Positions 1-8,720 are shown, counted from the first letter of the stretch. The stretch: 64,000 nt of DNA from Gp6-AA40 sp036802945 (GCA_036802945.1 DAIRVG010000002.1:81744-145743), one strand, 5' to 3'. Notes: generated by a model not told the origin, from the letters alone. Numbers and translations are program-made.

Positions 1-33
1 ACCGACCGGCGCACGGAGCAACTAAGCCTTTTG

Positions 34-64
34 TTGACTTGATGTTGCCCGTATGTTTCATTAT
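34..64 (+). promoter_or_regulatory. Possible sigma-70 promoter for the first gene
   Basis: TTGACT at 34-39 is a near-consensus -35 box. Downstream are two possible -10 boxes, TTCATT at 57-62 (17-base spacer) and CATTAT at 59-64 (19-base spacer). The coding start at 95 lies about 30 bases further on. It is the only plausible promoter before the first gene, but the -10 match is modest. Confidence 0.4.
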
Positions 65-94
65 TCGAGACCCAAATTCGTCTGAGGTGTGATT

Positions 95-496
95 ATGAGA
101 AAACTGTTCGGTCTGCTGGCCCTTGTCGCGCTCTGCCTGGCGGGGAAGCCGGCGGTTGCGCATCATGCGCTGCAGGCGGAGTTCGACACGGCGAAACGTG
201 GTGAGTTCACTGGAACACTCACAAAGTTCGCCATGATCAACCCGCACGTTCGCTGGTTCTTCGAGGTGAAGAAGGCTGATGGCACCTCGGCGAAGTGGGA
301 AATCACCGGTGCAGGTCCTCAGGCGCTGCGTTCGAACGGCATGACCCGTATTTTCTCGGTCGGCCAGACGCTCAAGGTTGTCTACGCTCCCGCGCGTGAT
401 GGTTCCAACACCGGTCGCGTCGTGACCTTCACGTTCCCGGACGGCCGGACCGTGACGATGTATCACGAAGATCCGAACAACCCGAACGACCTTTAG
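95..496 (+). CDS. Secreted DUF6152-family protein
   Basis: Exported protein of 133 residues and unknown function. Residues 1-22 are a signal peptide ending AVA, and the mature protein would begin HHA, a di-histidine start I associate with DUF6152 proteins. The rest looks like a single small beta-rich domain. A GTG at 89 is also in frame, but ATG at 95 has GAGG seven bases upstream and gives a cleaner signal peptide. It opens a run of uncharacterised exported and membrane genes, and a paralogue group member follows 27 bases later, which suggests co-transcription. An exposed N-terminal His-His could bind metal, but that is inference. Confidence 0.75.
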   Translation: MRKLFGLLALVALCLAGKPAVAHHALQAEFDTAKRGEFTGTLTKFAMINPHVRWFFEVKKADGTSAKWEITGAGPQALRSNGMTRIFSVGQTLKVVYAPARDGSNTGRVVTFTFPDGRTVTMYHEDPNNPNDL

Positions 497-522
497 GCTG
501 CTTTTTCAAGTCACATCAGCCA

Positions 523-1422
523 ATGGTTCAATTGAAACGGTTCGGCATCGCCGCCGCGGCAGCGGCGGCGATGTCCTTCGTGTCCCTCTCTGCGGCGCAG
601 CAGTACGGTGGTGTAGCAGCCGCCCAAGCGCCCGCAGCTGCACAGCAACCGCAGAACGTGCCAACACCGCGCACCGCCGACGGTCATCCCGACCTGAGCG
701 GTATGTGGGGCGGTGGCGGGGGCGGTGGCGCCGCCAAACCCGATGAGAAGGGCAATCTCGTCGTCCTTCAGCGCGGGCGGCCGTGTTCGGCCGCGCAGGT
801 CGAAAGCGGCAATTGCGCGCCCGGCATAAATTTCGAGCGCGACTCTGGCGTGACCCAGCGCATGGGTCCGGAGATTCCGATGTACAAGCCGGAATTCTGG
901 GAGCGCGTCCAGTACCTGGATCGCAATGGTACCCAGGAAGATCCGGAGTTCCACTGCAAGCCCGCCGGCGTTCCCCGCATGGGCCCGCCCGCGAAGATCG
1001 TCCAGACGTCGACGGAAGTCATCCTTCTGTACAACTCAGGCAACCAGTTCCGCATCATTCCGATCGATGGCCGTCCGCACGACCCGATCAAGTCGCAGGA
1101 CACCACGTGGTACGGCGACGCGGTCGGCAAGTGGGAAAGCGATACGCTCGTCGTCGACATCGTCGGCTTCAACGACGAAAGCTGGATTGCATGGCCGGGT
1201 TGGCTTCACAGCAACAACATGCACGTGATCGAGCGGTTCACGCGCACGGGCAACGCACTTCGATGGGAGGCGACGGTCGAAGATCCTGATGTCCTGCTGC
1301 AGCCGTATCACGTCCCAGGGCGCACCATCCGCCTGAACCCCGACCCGAAGGCAACCCTCACCGAGGATCTGCCGTGTGAGGAGCGGGATTCGCAGCACAT
1401 GGTCACGCACGAACGCGGCTGA
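523..1422 (+). CDS. Secreted PTPRTADGHPDLSGMW-family protein, copy 1
   Basis: Exported protein of 299 residues and unknown function. An Ala-rich signal peptide covers about residues 1-25. A low-complexity Gln/Ala linker follows, then PTPRTADGHPDLSGMW at 47-62 and a glycine run. Four cysteines are kept in all three copies in the window: 88, 98, 145 in FHCKP, and the one in LPCEERD near the end. Two disulfides in the periplasm would fit. The best conserved block is about 147-240, with IDGRPHDPIKSQDTTWYGDA and FNDESW. No catalytic motif known to me is visible. It sits between a DUF6152 gene and a DUF6644 gene, like its paralogues. Confidence 0.7.
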   Translation: MVQLKRFGIAAAAAAAMSFVSLSAAQQYGGVAAAQAPAAAQQPQNVPTPRTADGHPDLSGMWGGGGGGGAAKPDEKGNLVVLQRGRPCSAAQVESGNCAPGINFERDSGVTQRMGPEIPMYKPEFWERVQYLDRNGTQEDPEFHCKPAGVPRMGPPAKIVQTSTEVILLYNSGNQFRIIPIDGRPHDPIKSQDTTWYGDAVGKWESDTLVVDIVGFNDESWIAWPGWLHSNNMHVIERFTRTGNALRWEATVEDPDVLLQPYHVPGRTIRLNPDPKATLTEDLPCEERDSQHMVTHERG

Positions 1423-1438
1423 TAATCAGATTTTCTCA

Positions 1439-1501
1439 ACCACGAAGGCCACGAAGAACACGAAGAAACCAACTTCGTGACCTTCGTGGCCTTCGTGGTT
1501 T
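1439..1501. repeat. ACGAAGG-type inverted repeat between genes
   Basis: Nine-base units of CCACGAAGG type run forward and then in reverse complement, so the transcript can fold into a long hairpin (AACCACGAAGGCCACGAAG against its complement). It lies between the stop at 1422 and the start at 1526. Similar elements recur at 8721, 10150, 12110 and 46362. Confidence 0.8.
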
Positions 1502-1525
1502 TGGAGATACGTGTAAAGGATAGAG

Positions 1526-2002
1526 ATGGAAGAGTTCCTGCTCAGGCTCCAGGAAAGCGATTTTGGTGTGTGGGTATCTTCGGCCCCGACGCTGCTGGCC
1601 TATCCGACGATCCTCATGCTTCACACGGTAGGCCTCGCGATGGTGGTCGGTCCGGCCGCGGTCCTCGATCTGCGGCTCCTGGGCTACGGCGCACGGATGC
1701 CGATCTCCGCGCTGCGCGGTGTGTTTCGCGTCATGTGGATCGGCTTTGCGATCAACGCGTCGACCGGGATCGCGCTGTTCATCTCAGAGGCGGACGACAA
1801 GGGAATGAAATGGATCTTCTGGGTCAAAATGGTGGCGATCCTGTTCGCGGTCATCGTCACGACCCGTACCAAGAGAGTCGTCTACGGGGGCGACAGGAAC
1901 CCCGAGATCGTTCCACACCAGGCGAAGAGCCTTGCCGTCGCCTCGCTCGCGTTGTGGTTTGCGGCGATCACCGCCGGTCGTTTGATGGCCTATATCAAAT
2001 AA
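1526..2002 (+). CDS. DUF6644-like small membrane protein, copy 1
   Basis: Integral membrane protein of 158 residues with about four hydrophobic segments. The pattern YPTILMLHTVGLAMVVGPAA followed by VLDLRLLGYGARMPISALR matches what I know of DUF6644 proteins. Function unknown. It is the most divergent of the three copies here (the others are at 2118 and 4722). The order secreted protein then DUF6644 protein occurs twice in this stretch, suggesting a paired role in the envelope. ATG at 1526 is preceded by AAAGGATAGAG, a weak ribosome-binding site. Confidence 0.7.
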   Translation: MEEFLLRLQESDFGVWVSSAPTLLAYPTILMLHTVGLAMVVGPAAVLDLRLLGYGARMPISALRGVFRVMWIGFAINASTGIALFISEADDKGMKWIFWVKMVAILFAVIVTTRTKRVVYGGDRNPEIVPHQAKSLAVASLALWFAAITAGRLMAYIK

Positions 2003-2113
2003 GTCGTTCGGGCCGTTCGATTCGTTCGGACCGTTCGAATCGTTCACGTTCGAACGAGAACGACCGAACGATGAGAACGCCGAACGATTCGAACGACCCG
2101 AACGAGGGAGAAG
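2003..2113. repeat. CGTTCGAA-type short tandem and inverted repeats
   Basis: The whole gap between two membrane-protein genes consists of variants of CGTTCGAA and GTTCGGACC, first in one orientation and then in the other. It can fold on itself. Only the last bases, GAGGGAGAAGC, are left as a ribosome-binding site for the gene at 2118. Confidence 0.75.
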
Positions 2114-2117
2114 CATC

Positions 2118-2624
2118 ATGTTGTTGATGTTTGCGAGTTGGCTTCATAGAACGCCGATCTCCGTTGCGCTTCAGCACCAGGTGAGCTGGCTCTGGCCGAT
2201 GTGTGAGACGTTACATTTCGCCGGCCTTGCGCTGCTGCTGGGTGTTGCCGGCATGTTCGACCTTCGGCTGATGGGTTTCATGAAGCGCGTGCCGATAAGT
2301 GTCGTGAAGGAATTCATGCCGTGGGCGCTTGTCGGCTTCACGCTGAATCTGCTGACTGGGGCGATTTTCATCATCTCGGAGCCCGCGCAGTATTTCGGCA
2401 ATCCCACGTGGTGGCTGAAGGTGATGTTCCTGGTCATTGCAGGGCTCAACGCGATGATCTTCGAGACCACTTACGGCAGGCGCGCGGCGGCGATCCCGGC
2501 TGGAGAGGACACGCCGACGGCGCTGAAAGTCATCGCGGGCGTTTCGCTGATCTCGTGGCTGGGCGTGTTGTGGGCGGGCCGTATGCTGCCGTTTCTCGGC
2601 GCGGGCGTGGGTGCGGGGCTGTAA
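2118..2624 (+). CDS. DUF6644-like small membrane protein, copy 2
   Basis: Membrane protein of 168 residues, nearly the same as the copy at 4722 (both carry WLWP.CETLHF, LALLLGV.GMFDLRL and PISVV..FMPWALVGFTLN). Three to four membrane segments. The first helix carries His and Glu (CETLHF), residues that could bind haem or metal, but this is speculation. GAGGGAG upstream gives a good ribosome-binding site. It lies between copies 1 and 2 of the secreted family and supports co-function with them. No reaction can be assigned. Confidence 0.7.
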   Translation: MLLMFASWLHRTPISVALQHQVSWLWPMCETLHFAGLALLLGVAGMFDLRLMGFMKRVPISVVKEFMPWALVGFTLNLLTGAIFIISEPAQYFGNPTWWLKVMFLVIAGLNAMIFETTYGRRAAAIPAGEDTPTALKVIAGVSLISWLGVLWAGRMLPFLGAGVGAGL

Positions 2625-2736
2625 GGCGGGAATACTCCCCACTAGCCTCCCGGCGGCACGAACGCGCCTCGCCCTTGCTTTGTTCGAGATTCGGCTGTAG
2701 GTTTTCGCCTCAGGGACTCAACGGGGGAATCGGATT

Positions 2737-3654
2737 ATGGGTTCGAGCGTCATTCGATACGCACTTGCGGCGGCCGGCGCCGCGGCGATTTCGCTGGTCA
2801 GCATCCATGCCGCGCCGCAGTACGGCGGCGCCGCAGCGACCGCATTGCAGGGCGGGCGAGTCGGTGGCGCCGCGCAGCAGCAGAACGTGCCAACGCCACG
2901 CACCGCGGACGGTCACCCGGATCTCTCCGGCATGTGGGCCGGAGGCGGTGGCTTCGGTGCCGGAGACAAGCCGGACGAGAAGGGAAACCTCACCGTGCTG
3001 TTCAAGCAGCGTCCGTGCTCGAGGCATCAGGCCGATGCGGGAAACTGCGCGCCCGGCGTGAACTTCGAGCGCGACTCTGGCGTGACCCAGCGGATGGGCC
3101 CGGAAATCCCGATGTACAAGCCGGAGTTCTGGGAGCGCGTGCAGTACCTCGATCGCGAAGGCACCCTGGAGGACCCGGAGTTCCACTGCAAGCCGGCGGG
3201 CGTGCCGCGGATGGGTCCGCCGAGCAAAATTATCCAGACGCCCACTGAGTTGATCCTGCTCTACGCGAGAGGCAATACATTCCGCGTGATCCCCATCGAC
3301 GGCCGCCCGCACGATCCGATTAAGTCGCAGGACACGACGTGGTACGGTGACGCGGTAGGCAAGTGGGAAGGCGACACTCTCGTCATCGACATCGTCGGCT
3401 TCAACGACGAGAGCTGGATCGAGTGGCCTGGCTGGTTCCACAGCAACAACATGCACGTCGTCGAGCGGCTGACGCGTAACGGCAACACGTTGACGTGGAA
3501 TGCGACGGTCAACGACCCGGACGTGCTGCTCGAGCCCTTTCATGTCGAACCGCGCACAGTCCGGCTGAACCCGGACCCGAAGGCGACGCTCACTGAGGAT
3601 CTCCCGTGCGAGGAGCGAGACGCGGCGCACATGGTCACGAAGGAACGCGGGTAA
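2737..3654 (+). CDS. Secreted PTPRTADGHPDLSGMW-family protein, copy 2
   Basis: Exported protein of 305 residues, clearly paralogous to the proteins at 523 and 3697 along its whole length. The signal peptide is about residues 1-25. PTPRTADGHPDLSGMW follows a Gln-rich linker, and the four conserved cysteines and the IDGRPHDPIKSQDTTWYGDA block are intact. ATG at 2737 is preceded by GGGGGAA, a usable ribosome-binding site. The gene starts 112 bases after a DUF6644 gene, and copy 3 follows 42 bases downstream. Local duplication is the simplest origin. Function unknown. Confidence 0.7.
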   Translation: MGSSVIRYALAAAGAAAISLVSIHAAPQYGGAAATALQGGRVGGAAQQQNVPTPRTADGHPDLSGMWAGGGGFGAGDKPDEKGNLTVLFKQRPCSRHQADAGNCAPGVNFERDSGVTQRMGPEIPMYKPEFWERVQYLDREGTLEDPEFHCKPAGVPRMGPPSKIIQTPTELILLYARGNTFRVIPIDGRPHDPIKSQDTTWYGDAVGKWEGDTLVIDIVGFNDESWIEWPGWFHSNNMHVVERLTRNGNTLTWNATVNDPDVLLEPFHVEPRTVRLNPDPKATLTEDLPCEERDAAHMVTKERG

Positions 3655-3661
3655 CAGGAGT

Positions 3662-3680
3662 CCGGGTCCTTTGGACCCGG
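3662..3680. repeat. Perfect GGACCC-type hairpin
   Basis: CCGGGTCC, TTT, then GGACCCGG form a perfect 8-bp stem with a 3-base loop between two paralogous genes. There is no T-run, so a simple terminator is unlikely. It resembles the GGACC/GGTCC palindromes found inside genes at 33111, 53511, 62686 and 62734. Confidence 0.7.
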
Positions 3681-3696
3681 CGTGAAGGAGAGCGAT

Positions 3697-4602
3697 ATGA
3701 CGTATCGGTCGATTCATTTCGGCGGCGCACTCGTGATTGCCGCTGGCGTGTCGTTCGCGTCGGTCCAGGCGGCGCAGTACGGCAATACCCCGGCGGCACC
3801 TGCGGCGCCGAGAGCGGCCGCGCAGCAGAACAACGTTCCGACGCCGCGCACGGCTGATGGTCACCCGGATCTCAGCGGCATGTGGAACGGCGGCGGTGGC
3901 GGCGGGGGCAACCAGGTCAAGCCTGACGAGAAAGGCAACATCGTCCAGTTGACCCGCGCGCGTCTCTGCGCCCAGACGCAGATTGACAACGGCGAGTGCC
4001 ATCCTGGAGTCAACGCGGAACGTGACGCGGGCATCAACCAGCGGCCAGCGCACCAGCCGATGTACAAGCCAGAGTTCTGGGAGCGAGTGCAGCACCTCGA
4101 TCGCGAGGGCATCCAAGAAGATCCTGCGTTTCATTGCAAGCCGAACGGGGTGCCCCGCATGGGCCCGCCGCAGAAGATCGTCCAGACGGCAACCGAGGCG
4201 ATTTTCCTGTATCAGAACGGCAACACATTCCGCATCATCCCGATCGACGGGCGCCCGCATGACCCGATCAAGTCGCAGGACACGACCTGGTACGGCGACG
4301 CGGTCGGCAAGTGGGAAGGCGACACGCTGGTCATCGACATCATCGGCTTCAACGACGAGAGCTGGCTCGGCTGGCCCGGGTGGCTGCATAGCAACAACAT
4401 GCACGTCGTCGAGAAGTACACGCGCAGCGGCAACACCCTGACGTGGACGTCTACGGTCAACGATCCGGACACACTGCTCGAGCCGTTCGAGATGCCAGCG
4501 CGCACGCTGAGGATCAACCCGGACCCGAAGGCGAGCTTCATCGAGGATCTGCCGTGCGAGGAGCGTGACGCCGCGCACATCGTCACGCACGAACGGGGCT
4601 AG
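3697..4602 (+). CDS. Secreted PTPRTADGHPDLSGMW-family protein, copy 3
   Basis: Exported protein of 301 residues, third tandem member of the family (others at 523 and 2737). The start is ATG at 3697 because AAGGAG lies six bases upstream; a GTG at 3682 would be an in-frame but poorer start. The signal peptide runs to about residue 23 (VQAAQYG). The N-terminal motif, glycine run, four cysteines and C-terminal EDLPCEERDAAH block are kept. It is slightly more divergent around 95-115 of the mature protein. A DUF6644 gene follows. Function unknown. Confidence 0.7.
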   Translation: MTYRSIHFGGALVIAAGVSFASVQAAQYGNTPAAPAAPRAAAQQNNVPTPRTADGHPDLSGMWNGGGGGGGNQVKPDEKGNIVQLTRARLCAQTQIDNGECHPGVNAERDAGINQRPAHQPMYKPEFWERVQHLDREGIQEDPAFHCKPNGVPRMGPPQKIVQTATEAIFLYQNGNTFRIIPIDGRPHDPIKSQDTTWYGDAVGKWEGDTLVIDIIGFNDESWLGWPGWLHSNNMHVVEKYTRSGNTLTWTSTVNDPDTLLEPFEMPARTLRINPDPKASFIEDLPCEERDAAHIVTHERG

Positions 4603-4603
4603 C

Positions 4604-4719
4604 CGAGAAGTAAGAAGTTCGAACTTCGAAGGAAGAAGTAAGTGGGAAGTAGGCCCGGCAGATTAACCGCCAGGACTTCCCAATTACTTCGACCTTCGAA
4701 CTTCGACCTTCGAACTTTC
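4604..4719. repeat. TTCGAAC-type heptamer repeat, inverted
   Basis: Units of GTTCGAA and GAAGTAA at the left are mirrored by CTTCGACC and CTTCGAAC units at the right, around a central non-repeat of about 40 bases. It fills the gap before the gene at 4722. A second array of the same type lies at 5248-5321. Confidence 0.75.
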
Positions 4720-4721
4720 TG

Positions 4722-5226
4722 ATGTTCCTCCAATTCGCCTCCTGGCTCCATAAAACCTCTCTGTCATTAGGATTGCAGCATCAGGTCGGCTGGCTGTGGC
4801 CGCTCTGCGAGACGCTTCATTTCACGGGCCTCGCGCTGCTGCTTGGTGTCGTCGGGATGTTCGACCTGCGCCTCCTCGGTTTCATGCAGAGAGTGCCGAT
4901 CAGCGTCGTCAGGGACTTCATGCCGTGGGCCCTGGTCGGCTTCACGCTCAACCTGCTGACCGGCACGATCTTCGTGATCTCGCAACCGGCGACGTATTTC
5001 GGCAACTACACGTGGTGGCTGAAAGTGGCGCTCCTCCTGATCGCCGGCGTCAACGCGATCGTCTTCGAGACCACCTACGGCAGGCGCCGCCGCGATTCCG
5101 GCGGGCGAGGACACACCGTTCGCGCTCAAAGTGATCGCGGGCGTGTCGCTGGTGTCCTGGTTGGGGGTGCTCTGGGCCGGCCGCATGCTGCCATTCATCA
5201 AGGTGGGACCGGCGGCGAGATTCTAG
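4722..5226 (+). CDS. DUF6644-like membrane protein, copy 3, frameshifted
   Basis: Close paralogue of the 168-residue protein at 2118. It matches through ETTYGR near 5085. There the run CGCCGCCGCG is two bases shorter than in the paralogue, and the original frame turns into Arg-rich sequence that continues to 5465. The other frame from about 5093 encodes IPAGEDTPFALKVIAGVSLV and then LGVLWAGRMLPF, ending at TAG 5224-5226. So the intact gene would span 4722-5226. A sequencing or consensus error in a GC run is as likely as a true pseudogene. Three to four membrane segments remain before the shift. Confidence 0.65.
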
Positions 5227-5247
5227 GCGTCCCTGCAGGTTTCAGCA

Positions 5248-5321
5248 TCAGAAGTAAGTTTCGAAGTACGACGGCTGTACTTCGAACTTACTTCGAACTT
5301 CGAACTTTACACTTCGAACTT
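5248..5321. repeat. TTCGAAC-type heptamer repeat
   Basis: CTTCGAA-type units repeated in both orientations between two convergent genes (frameshifted gene ending 5226, hydrolase gene ending 5323). It could act as a structured 3' end for both transcripts, but no T-run is evident. Confidence 0.7.
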
Positions 5322-5322
5322 G

Positions 5323-7476
5323 CTACCGGGTCGCCGTGTTTGGCAGCGAAGCCGGTAGCGCCTGCCAGGTGCCTGCCATCGGCTGTTGCTCCACGCCGGG
5401 CTTCGACCAGTCGCACACGCCGGCCGCGAAGATCTGCTTCAATCGCGCCATTTCGTCGGCTGTGAACGTCACCTTGTAGTCGGACGCCGAGACCGGTTTC
5501 AGCTGGCACTTGACGACATCCGCCGCGAGGGGGCTGCCGGCGACGCCGCGCGGGAACGAGTTGGGCGGATACAGCTCGTTGCACCTGGTCGCGCCAGGTG
5601 CCTGCTTCTCAGCGATCCGCTGCGGGTGCTCGTCGCGCGTCCAGCACGCGTCGACCAGGTCGGCCGGCTTCGCGCGCCGAAGCTTGACGATCTTCGAGTC
5701 GTTCGACGTGTCCTCGGAGATCTTCGTCAGCCACTGATCCATCTGTGCCAATGCCTGTTTGAGCACCGGTGCCTTCAATGAATCGCCCCACTTGCGATCG
5801 TCGGTGAGCATCACGCGATTGTCGGCGTAACCGTTCGCCTTCATGAGGCGTTCGCTCAGCGAGAACGAGTGGTAACGCAGATGCACGTTTCCGCCCTGCG
5901 CGTCGTCGAGATACGCGCGGTAGTCGATGATCGGCGTGGTGGCAAGGCCGCCCCCACCCCACGTCATTCGCCCCATGCGGTAAGCCGTGCGCACCGCCAC
6001 CGGGTCGGCAACCGAGCGCGTCGCGACCACTTTCCCTTCGTTGTCGTAGCCGCCGATCTTCGCGTTCAGATCGAGGAACTGCTCTTTCGTGATGACGCCG
6101 GCGTTGAGCATGCTCAGGCCGTACTGGATGCCGACGTTGTCGAGCGGACGCCGCGCGAAACCGGTCTTCGGATCGCGCCCCCACACGTTGACGGCGTGAT
6201 CGTAGATGTTGCACCGCGCCCCCGTCGGGTTCCTCGCCGCGTCGTACCGCTGCGCCTCTGGCACCGAGCAGTACTCGCCCACGGTGATGCGCCCTGGGTT
6301 CAGGCTGTTGGTCTTCAGCGTCGCAAGTTGACCGAGGCCGGCTACCTGCCGTTGCTCCTCGCCGGTGAACGCCACCGGTCCCGCGAGCTTGTCGAAGTAG
6401 TTCGCGAGCAGGCGCGCGTCGCTGACCATGACCGCCGTGCCGAACTCGAGGTCGGGGAAGCTGCGCGCCGGCATGATGCCGTCGAGAAGGCCGGGATAGC
6501 CGTCGGCGATCTGGTGCTGCTGGTACGAACCGCCTGAGCCGCCCCAGCCGATGGTCGCCTTCGGCGCGCCGTACGCCTCGATGAAGTGTTCCTTCACCAT
6601 CATCATCGTCTCGGCCGCGAGCAGCTCGGCGCAGTTGTTTCCAAAGACGTTCAAGGATGCCGACGCCACGGCATAGCCTTGCGCCAGCATGACTTCGTCA
6701 TCGACACCGCCGGTGCCCGTGCCCTGCTTGTTCCAACCGCCCGCGCATCCGCCACCGAAGGTGTAGATCAGGCGCCGGTTCCAGCTCGTCGACTGCGTGT
6801 TGAAATCCGGCTCCCGGTCGAGCGCGGGGTTGAACGGCATCGCGATCTCGTAGACGGCCCGATTGATTGTCCCTGTCTCAATGCGGACGATGAAGGGGAT
6901 GCCCGTGCCGATGGAGGTTGTGGTCATCGCGACGTCGGCGGGAATCTTTTTCGGATCGGCGAGTGGCTGAAGGTCGCCGCCGGCCGTCGACTTGTAAACG
7001 TAGTCGACGCGAGTCGCGATTGAGCAGTCGGCGTCGAGCGCCTTGCCGGCGACGCCACCCGCCATCAGCTTGAACTTGTCGGTCTCGCAGATGAACGGCT
7101 GTTCGTGAGGACCGGAGATGACCGGTCCGGCATTCGGATGGTTCACCACCGTCAGCCTCGCGTTTGCGTTGCCGGCGGAAGCGACCAGCGTGTTGTTGCC
7201 GTCAGCCAGCCCTTTGACGAGCGCCAGAAGCGTGCGCTCCACCCTGACCGGGCGCAAGCTGCTCGTCACGTCCGAGCTGTTGAGGGTCAGCCGGACGTTC
7301 GGCGCCTGCACACCCGCGGGGAAGGTGACACTGACGAGCACGTCTCCGCCGCTCACGAACTCGGGCCGGGGGTTCGACAGCAGACGGAGCTGAATGCCCT
7401 GGGCGGCGGCTGCCCACGGCAGCCCGAGCACCAACGCGACTGCGAGGGCAATCAACGAGCTCAACTTGAAGCGCAT
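5323..7476 (-). CDS. Secreted DUF6351-family alpha/beta hydrolase-like protein
   Basis: Large exported protein of 717 residues. Signal peptide residues 1-26 (ending AAAAQG). An N-terminal beta-rich domain (about 27-115) precedes a larger domain with GWGGSGGS at 310-317, a nucleophile-elbow pattern with Ser314 as likely nucleophile, and GGGCAGGWN at 241-249 as a possible oxyanion region. This arrangement matches DUF6351 as I know it. The substrate is unknown; an ester or polyester is possible. An upstream in-frame start at 7521 exists, but ATG 7476 has GAGGAGAG close upstream and starts directly with the signal peptide. The gene is divergent from the CoA transferase gene. Confidence 0.7.
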   Translation of the reverse strand: MRFKLSSLIALAVALVLGLPWAAAAQGIQLRLLSNPRPEFVSGGDVLVSVTFPAGVQAPNVRLTLNSSDVTSSLRPVRVERTLLALVKGLADGNNTLVASAGNANARLTVVNHPNAGPVISGPHEQPFICETDKFKLMAGGVAGKALDADCSIATRVDYVYKSTAGGDLQPLADPKKIPADVAMTTTSIGTGIPFIVRIETGTINRAVYEIAMPFNPALDREPDFNTQSTSWNRRLIYTFGGGCAGGWNKQGTGTGGVDDEVMLAQGYAVASASLNVFGNNCAELLAAETMMMVKEHFIEAYGAPKATIGWGGSGGSYQQHQIADGYPGLLDGIMPARSFPDLEFGTAVMVSDARLLANYFDKLAGPVAFTGEEQRQVAGLGQLATLKTNSLNPGRITVGEYCSVPEAQRYDAARNPTGARCNIYDHAVNVWGRDPKTGFARRPLDNVGIQYGLSMLNAGVITKEQFLDLNAKIGGYDNEGKVVATRSVADPVAVRTAYRMGRMTWGGGGLATTPIIDYRAYLDDAQGGNVHLRYHSFSLSERLMKANGYADNRVMLTDDRKWGDSLKAPVLKQALAQMDQWLTKISEDTSNDSKIVKLRRAKPADLVDACWTRDEHPQRIAEKQAPGATRCNELYPPNSFPRGVAGSPLAADVVKCQLKPVSASDYKVTFTADEMARLKQIFAAGVCDWSKPGVEQQPMAGTWQALPASLPNTATR

Positions 7477-7544
7477 GGCGTTCTCTCCTCTGGCACGGTC
7501 ATGACCGGGCAATCTTCGCACAATTGCGGTACATTCCTTCGTTC

Positions 7545-8720
7545 ATGCTGCCTCTGGACGGTATCACTGTGGTGGCTGTCGAGCAGGCGGTTGCGGCGCC
7601 GTTTGCCACTCGACAGCTGGCGGACCTGGGCGCCCGCGTCATCAAGATTGAGCGTCCCGGCGTCGGCGATTTTGCACGCGGCTACGACTCGATGGTGAAA
7701 GGGATGTCGAGCCACTTCGTGTGGCTCAATCGGACGAAGGAGTCGCTGACGCTCGACTTGAAGCGGCCCGAGGCGATCGAGATCCTGCGCGGACTTCTCA
7801 CGCGTGCCGACGTCTTCATTCACAACCTCGCACCGGGCGCGATGGCCCGTCTCGGGTTTGGATCCGAGACCGTGCGGAGCGAATACCCACGGGCGATCGT
7901 CTGCGAGATCTCGGGCTACGGCTCGACCGGCCCGTATCGTGACAAGAAAGCGTACGACCTGCTCGTGCAGAGCGAGGCCGGGATGCTGGCGATCACCGGC
8001 ACCGAAGATCAGCCCGCCAAGGTCGGGATCTCGGTAGCCGACATCTCCGCCGGCATGTATGCGTTCTCCGGCGTGCTTGCGGCCCTGCTGCGTCGCCAGA
8101 AAACCGGAGAAGGGTCGGCGCTCGAGGTCTCGCTCTTTGAATCGCTCGGAGAGTGGATGTCGTATCCGGTCTACTACGCCTCCGGCGGGGCGGCGCCGCC
8201 ACGGAGCGGTGCGCGCCACGCGGTCATTGCGCCTTACGGCCCGTATGCCGCCGGCGACGGCAAGATCGTGTACCTCGGACTTCAGAACGAGCGCGAGTGG
8301 GGGCGATTCTGCGCCGAGGCGCTCGGGCGGCCGGAGGTCGCGATCGATCCACGCTTCTCCTCGAATCCGCAGCGCGTGAAACATCGCGACGAGCTGGACG
8401 CGCTCATCACCAACGCCTTCAGCGGGCTCACCGCCGATGAGGTGATTGCCCGCCTCGAGACGGCGCAGATTGCGAATGCCAGGATGAACACGGTTGAGGA
8501 GTTCATCGACCATCCGCAACTGACGGCGCGCAACCGATGGACAGAGGTCGCGTCGCCGGCTGGACCTGTTCGCGCCCTCGTGCCGCCGTTCAATTTCGAC
8601 AACATGGAGATGCCGATGGGCGCGATTCCCGCGGTCGGCGAGCACACGGACACGATCCTCGGCGAGCTTGGATTTGACAGCGATGCCATCGCGCGGATGC
8701 ATCAGTCGGGAATCGTATGA
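7545..8720 (+). CDS. CaiB/BaiF family (class III) CoA transferase
   Basis: Class III CoA transferase of 391 residues, which moves CoA between two carboxylic acids in the cytoplasm. MLPLDGITVVAVEQAVAAPF is the usual family N-terminus, so ATG 7545 is preferred over TTG 7524. Asp166 in KVGISVADISAGMYA is the likely catalytic aspartate that forms the acyl anhydride. GYGSTGPY at about 124-131 is also typical. The next genes encode a MaoC-type hydratase and a two-subunit class I fumarase/mesaconase, so a C4 or C5 dicarboxylic acid such as mesaconate or citramalate is a reasonable acceptor. Family is certain, substrate is inference. Confidence 0.85.
   Translation: MLPLDGITVVAVEQAVAAPFATRQLADLGARVIKIERPGVGDFARGYDSMVKGMSSHFVWLNRTKESLTLDLKRPEAIEILRGLLTRADVFIHNLAPGAMARLGFGSETVRSEYPRAIVCEISGYGSTGPYRDKKAYDLLVQSEAGMLAITGTEDQPAKVGISVADISAGMYAFSGVLAALLRRQKTGEGSALEVSLFESLGEWMSYPVYYASGGAAPPRSGARHAVIAPYGPYAAGDGKIVYLGLQNEREWGRFCAEALGRPEVAIDPRFSSNPQRVKHRDELDALITNAFSGLTADEVIARLETAQIANARMNTVEEFIDHPQLTARNRWTEVASPAGPVRALVPPFNFDNMEMPMGAIPAVGEHTDTILGELGFDSDAIARMHQSGIV

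Noticed and set aside
2710..4590. Open frame of 626 codons on the minus strand
   Set aside because: It lies exactly antisense to two paralogous secreted-protein genes and has Arg/Val/Asp-rich composition typical of an antisense shadow in high-GC DNA. It has no recognisable domain.
5227..5465. Continuation of the third DUF6644 frame to 5465
   Set aside because: Sequence after the shift is Arg/Ser-rich and runs through repeat DNA; the paralogue matches the other frame.
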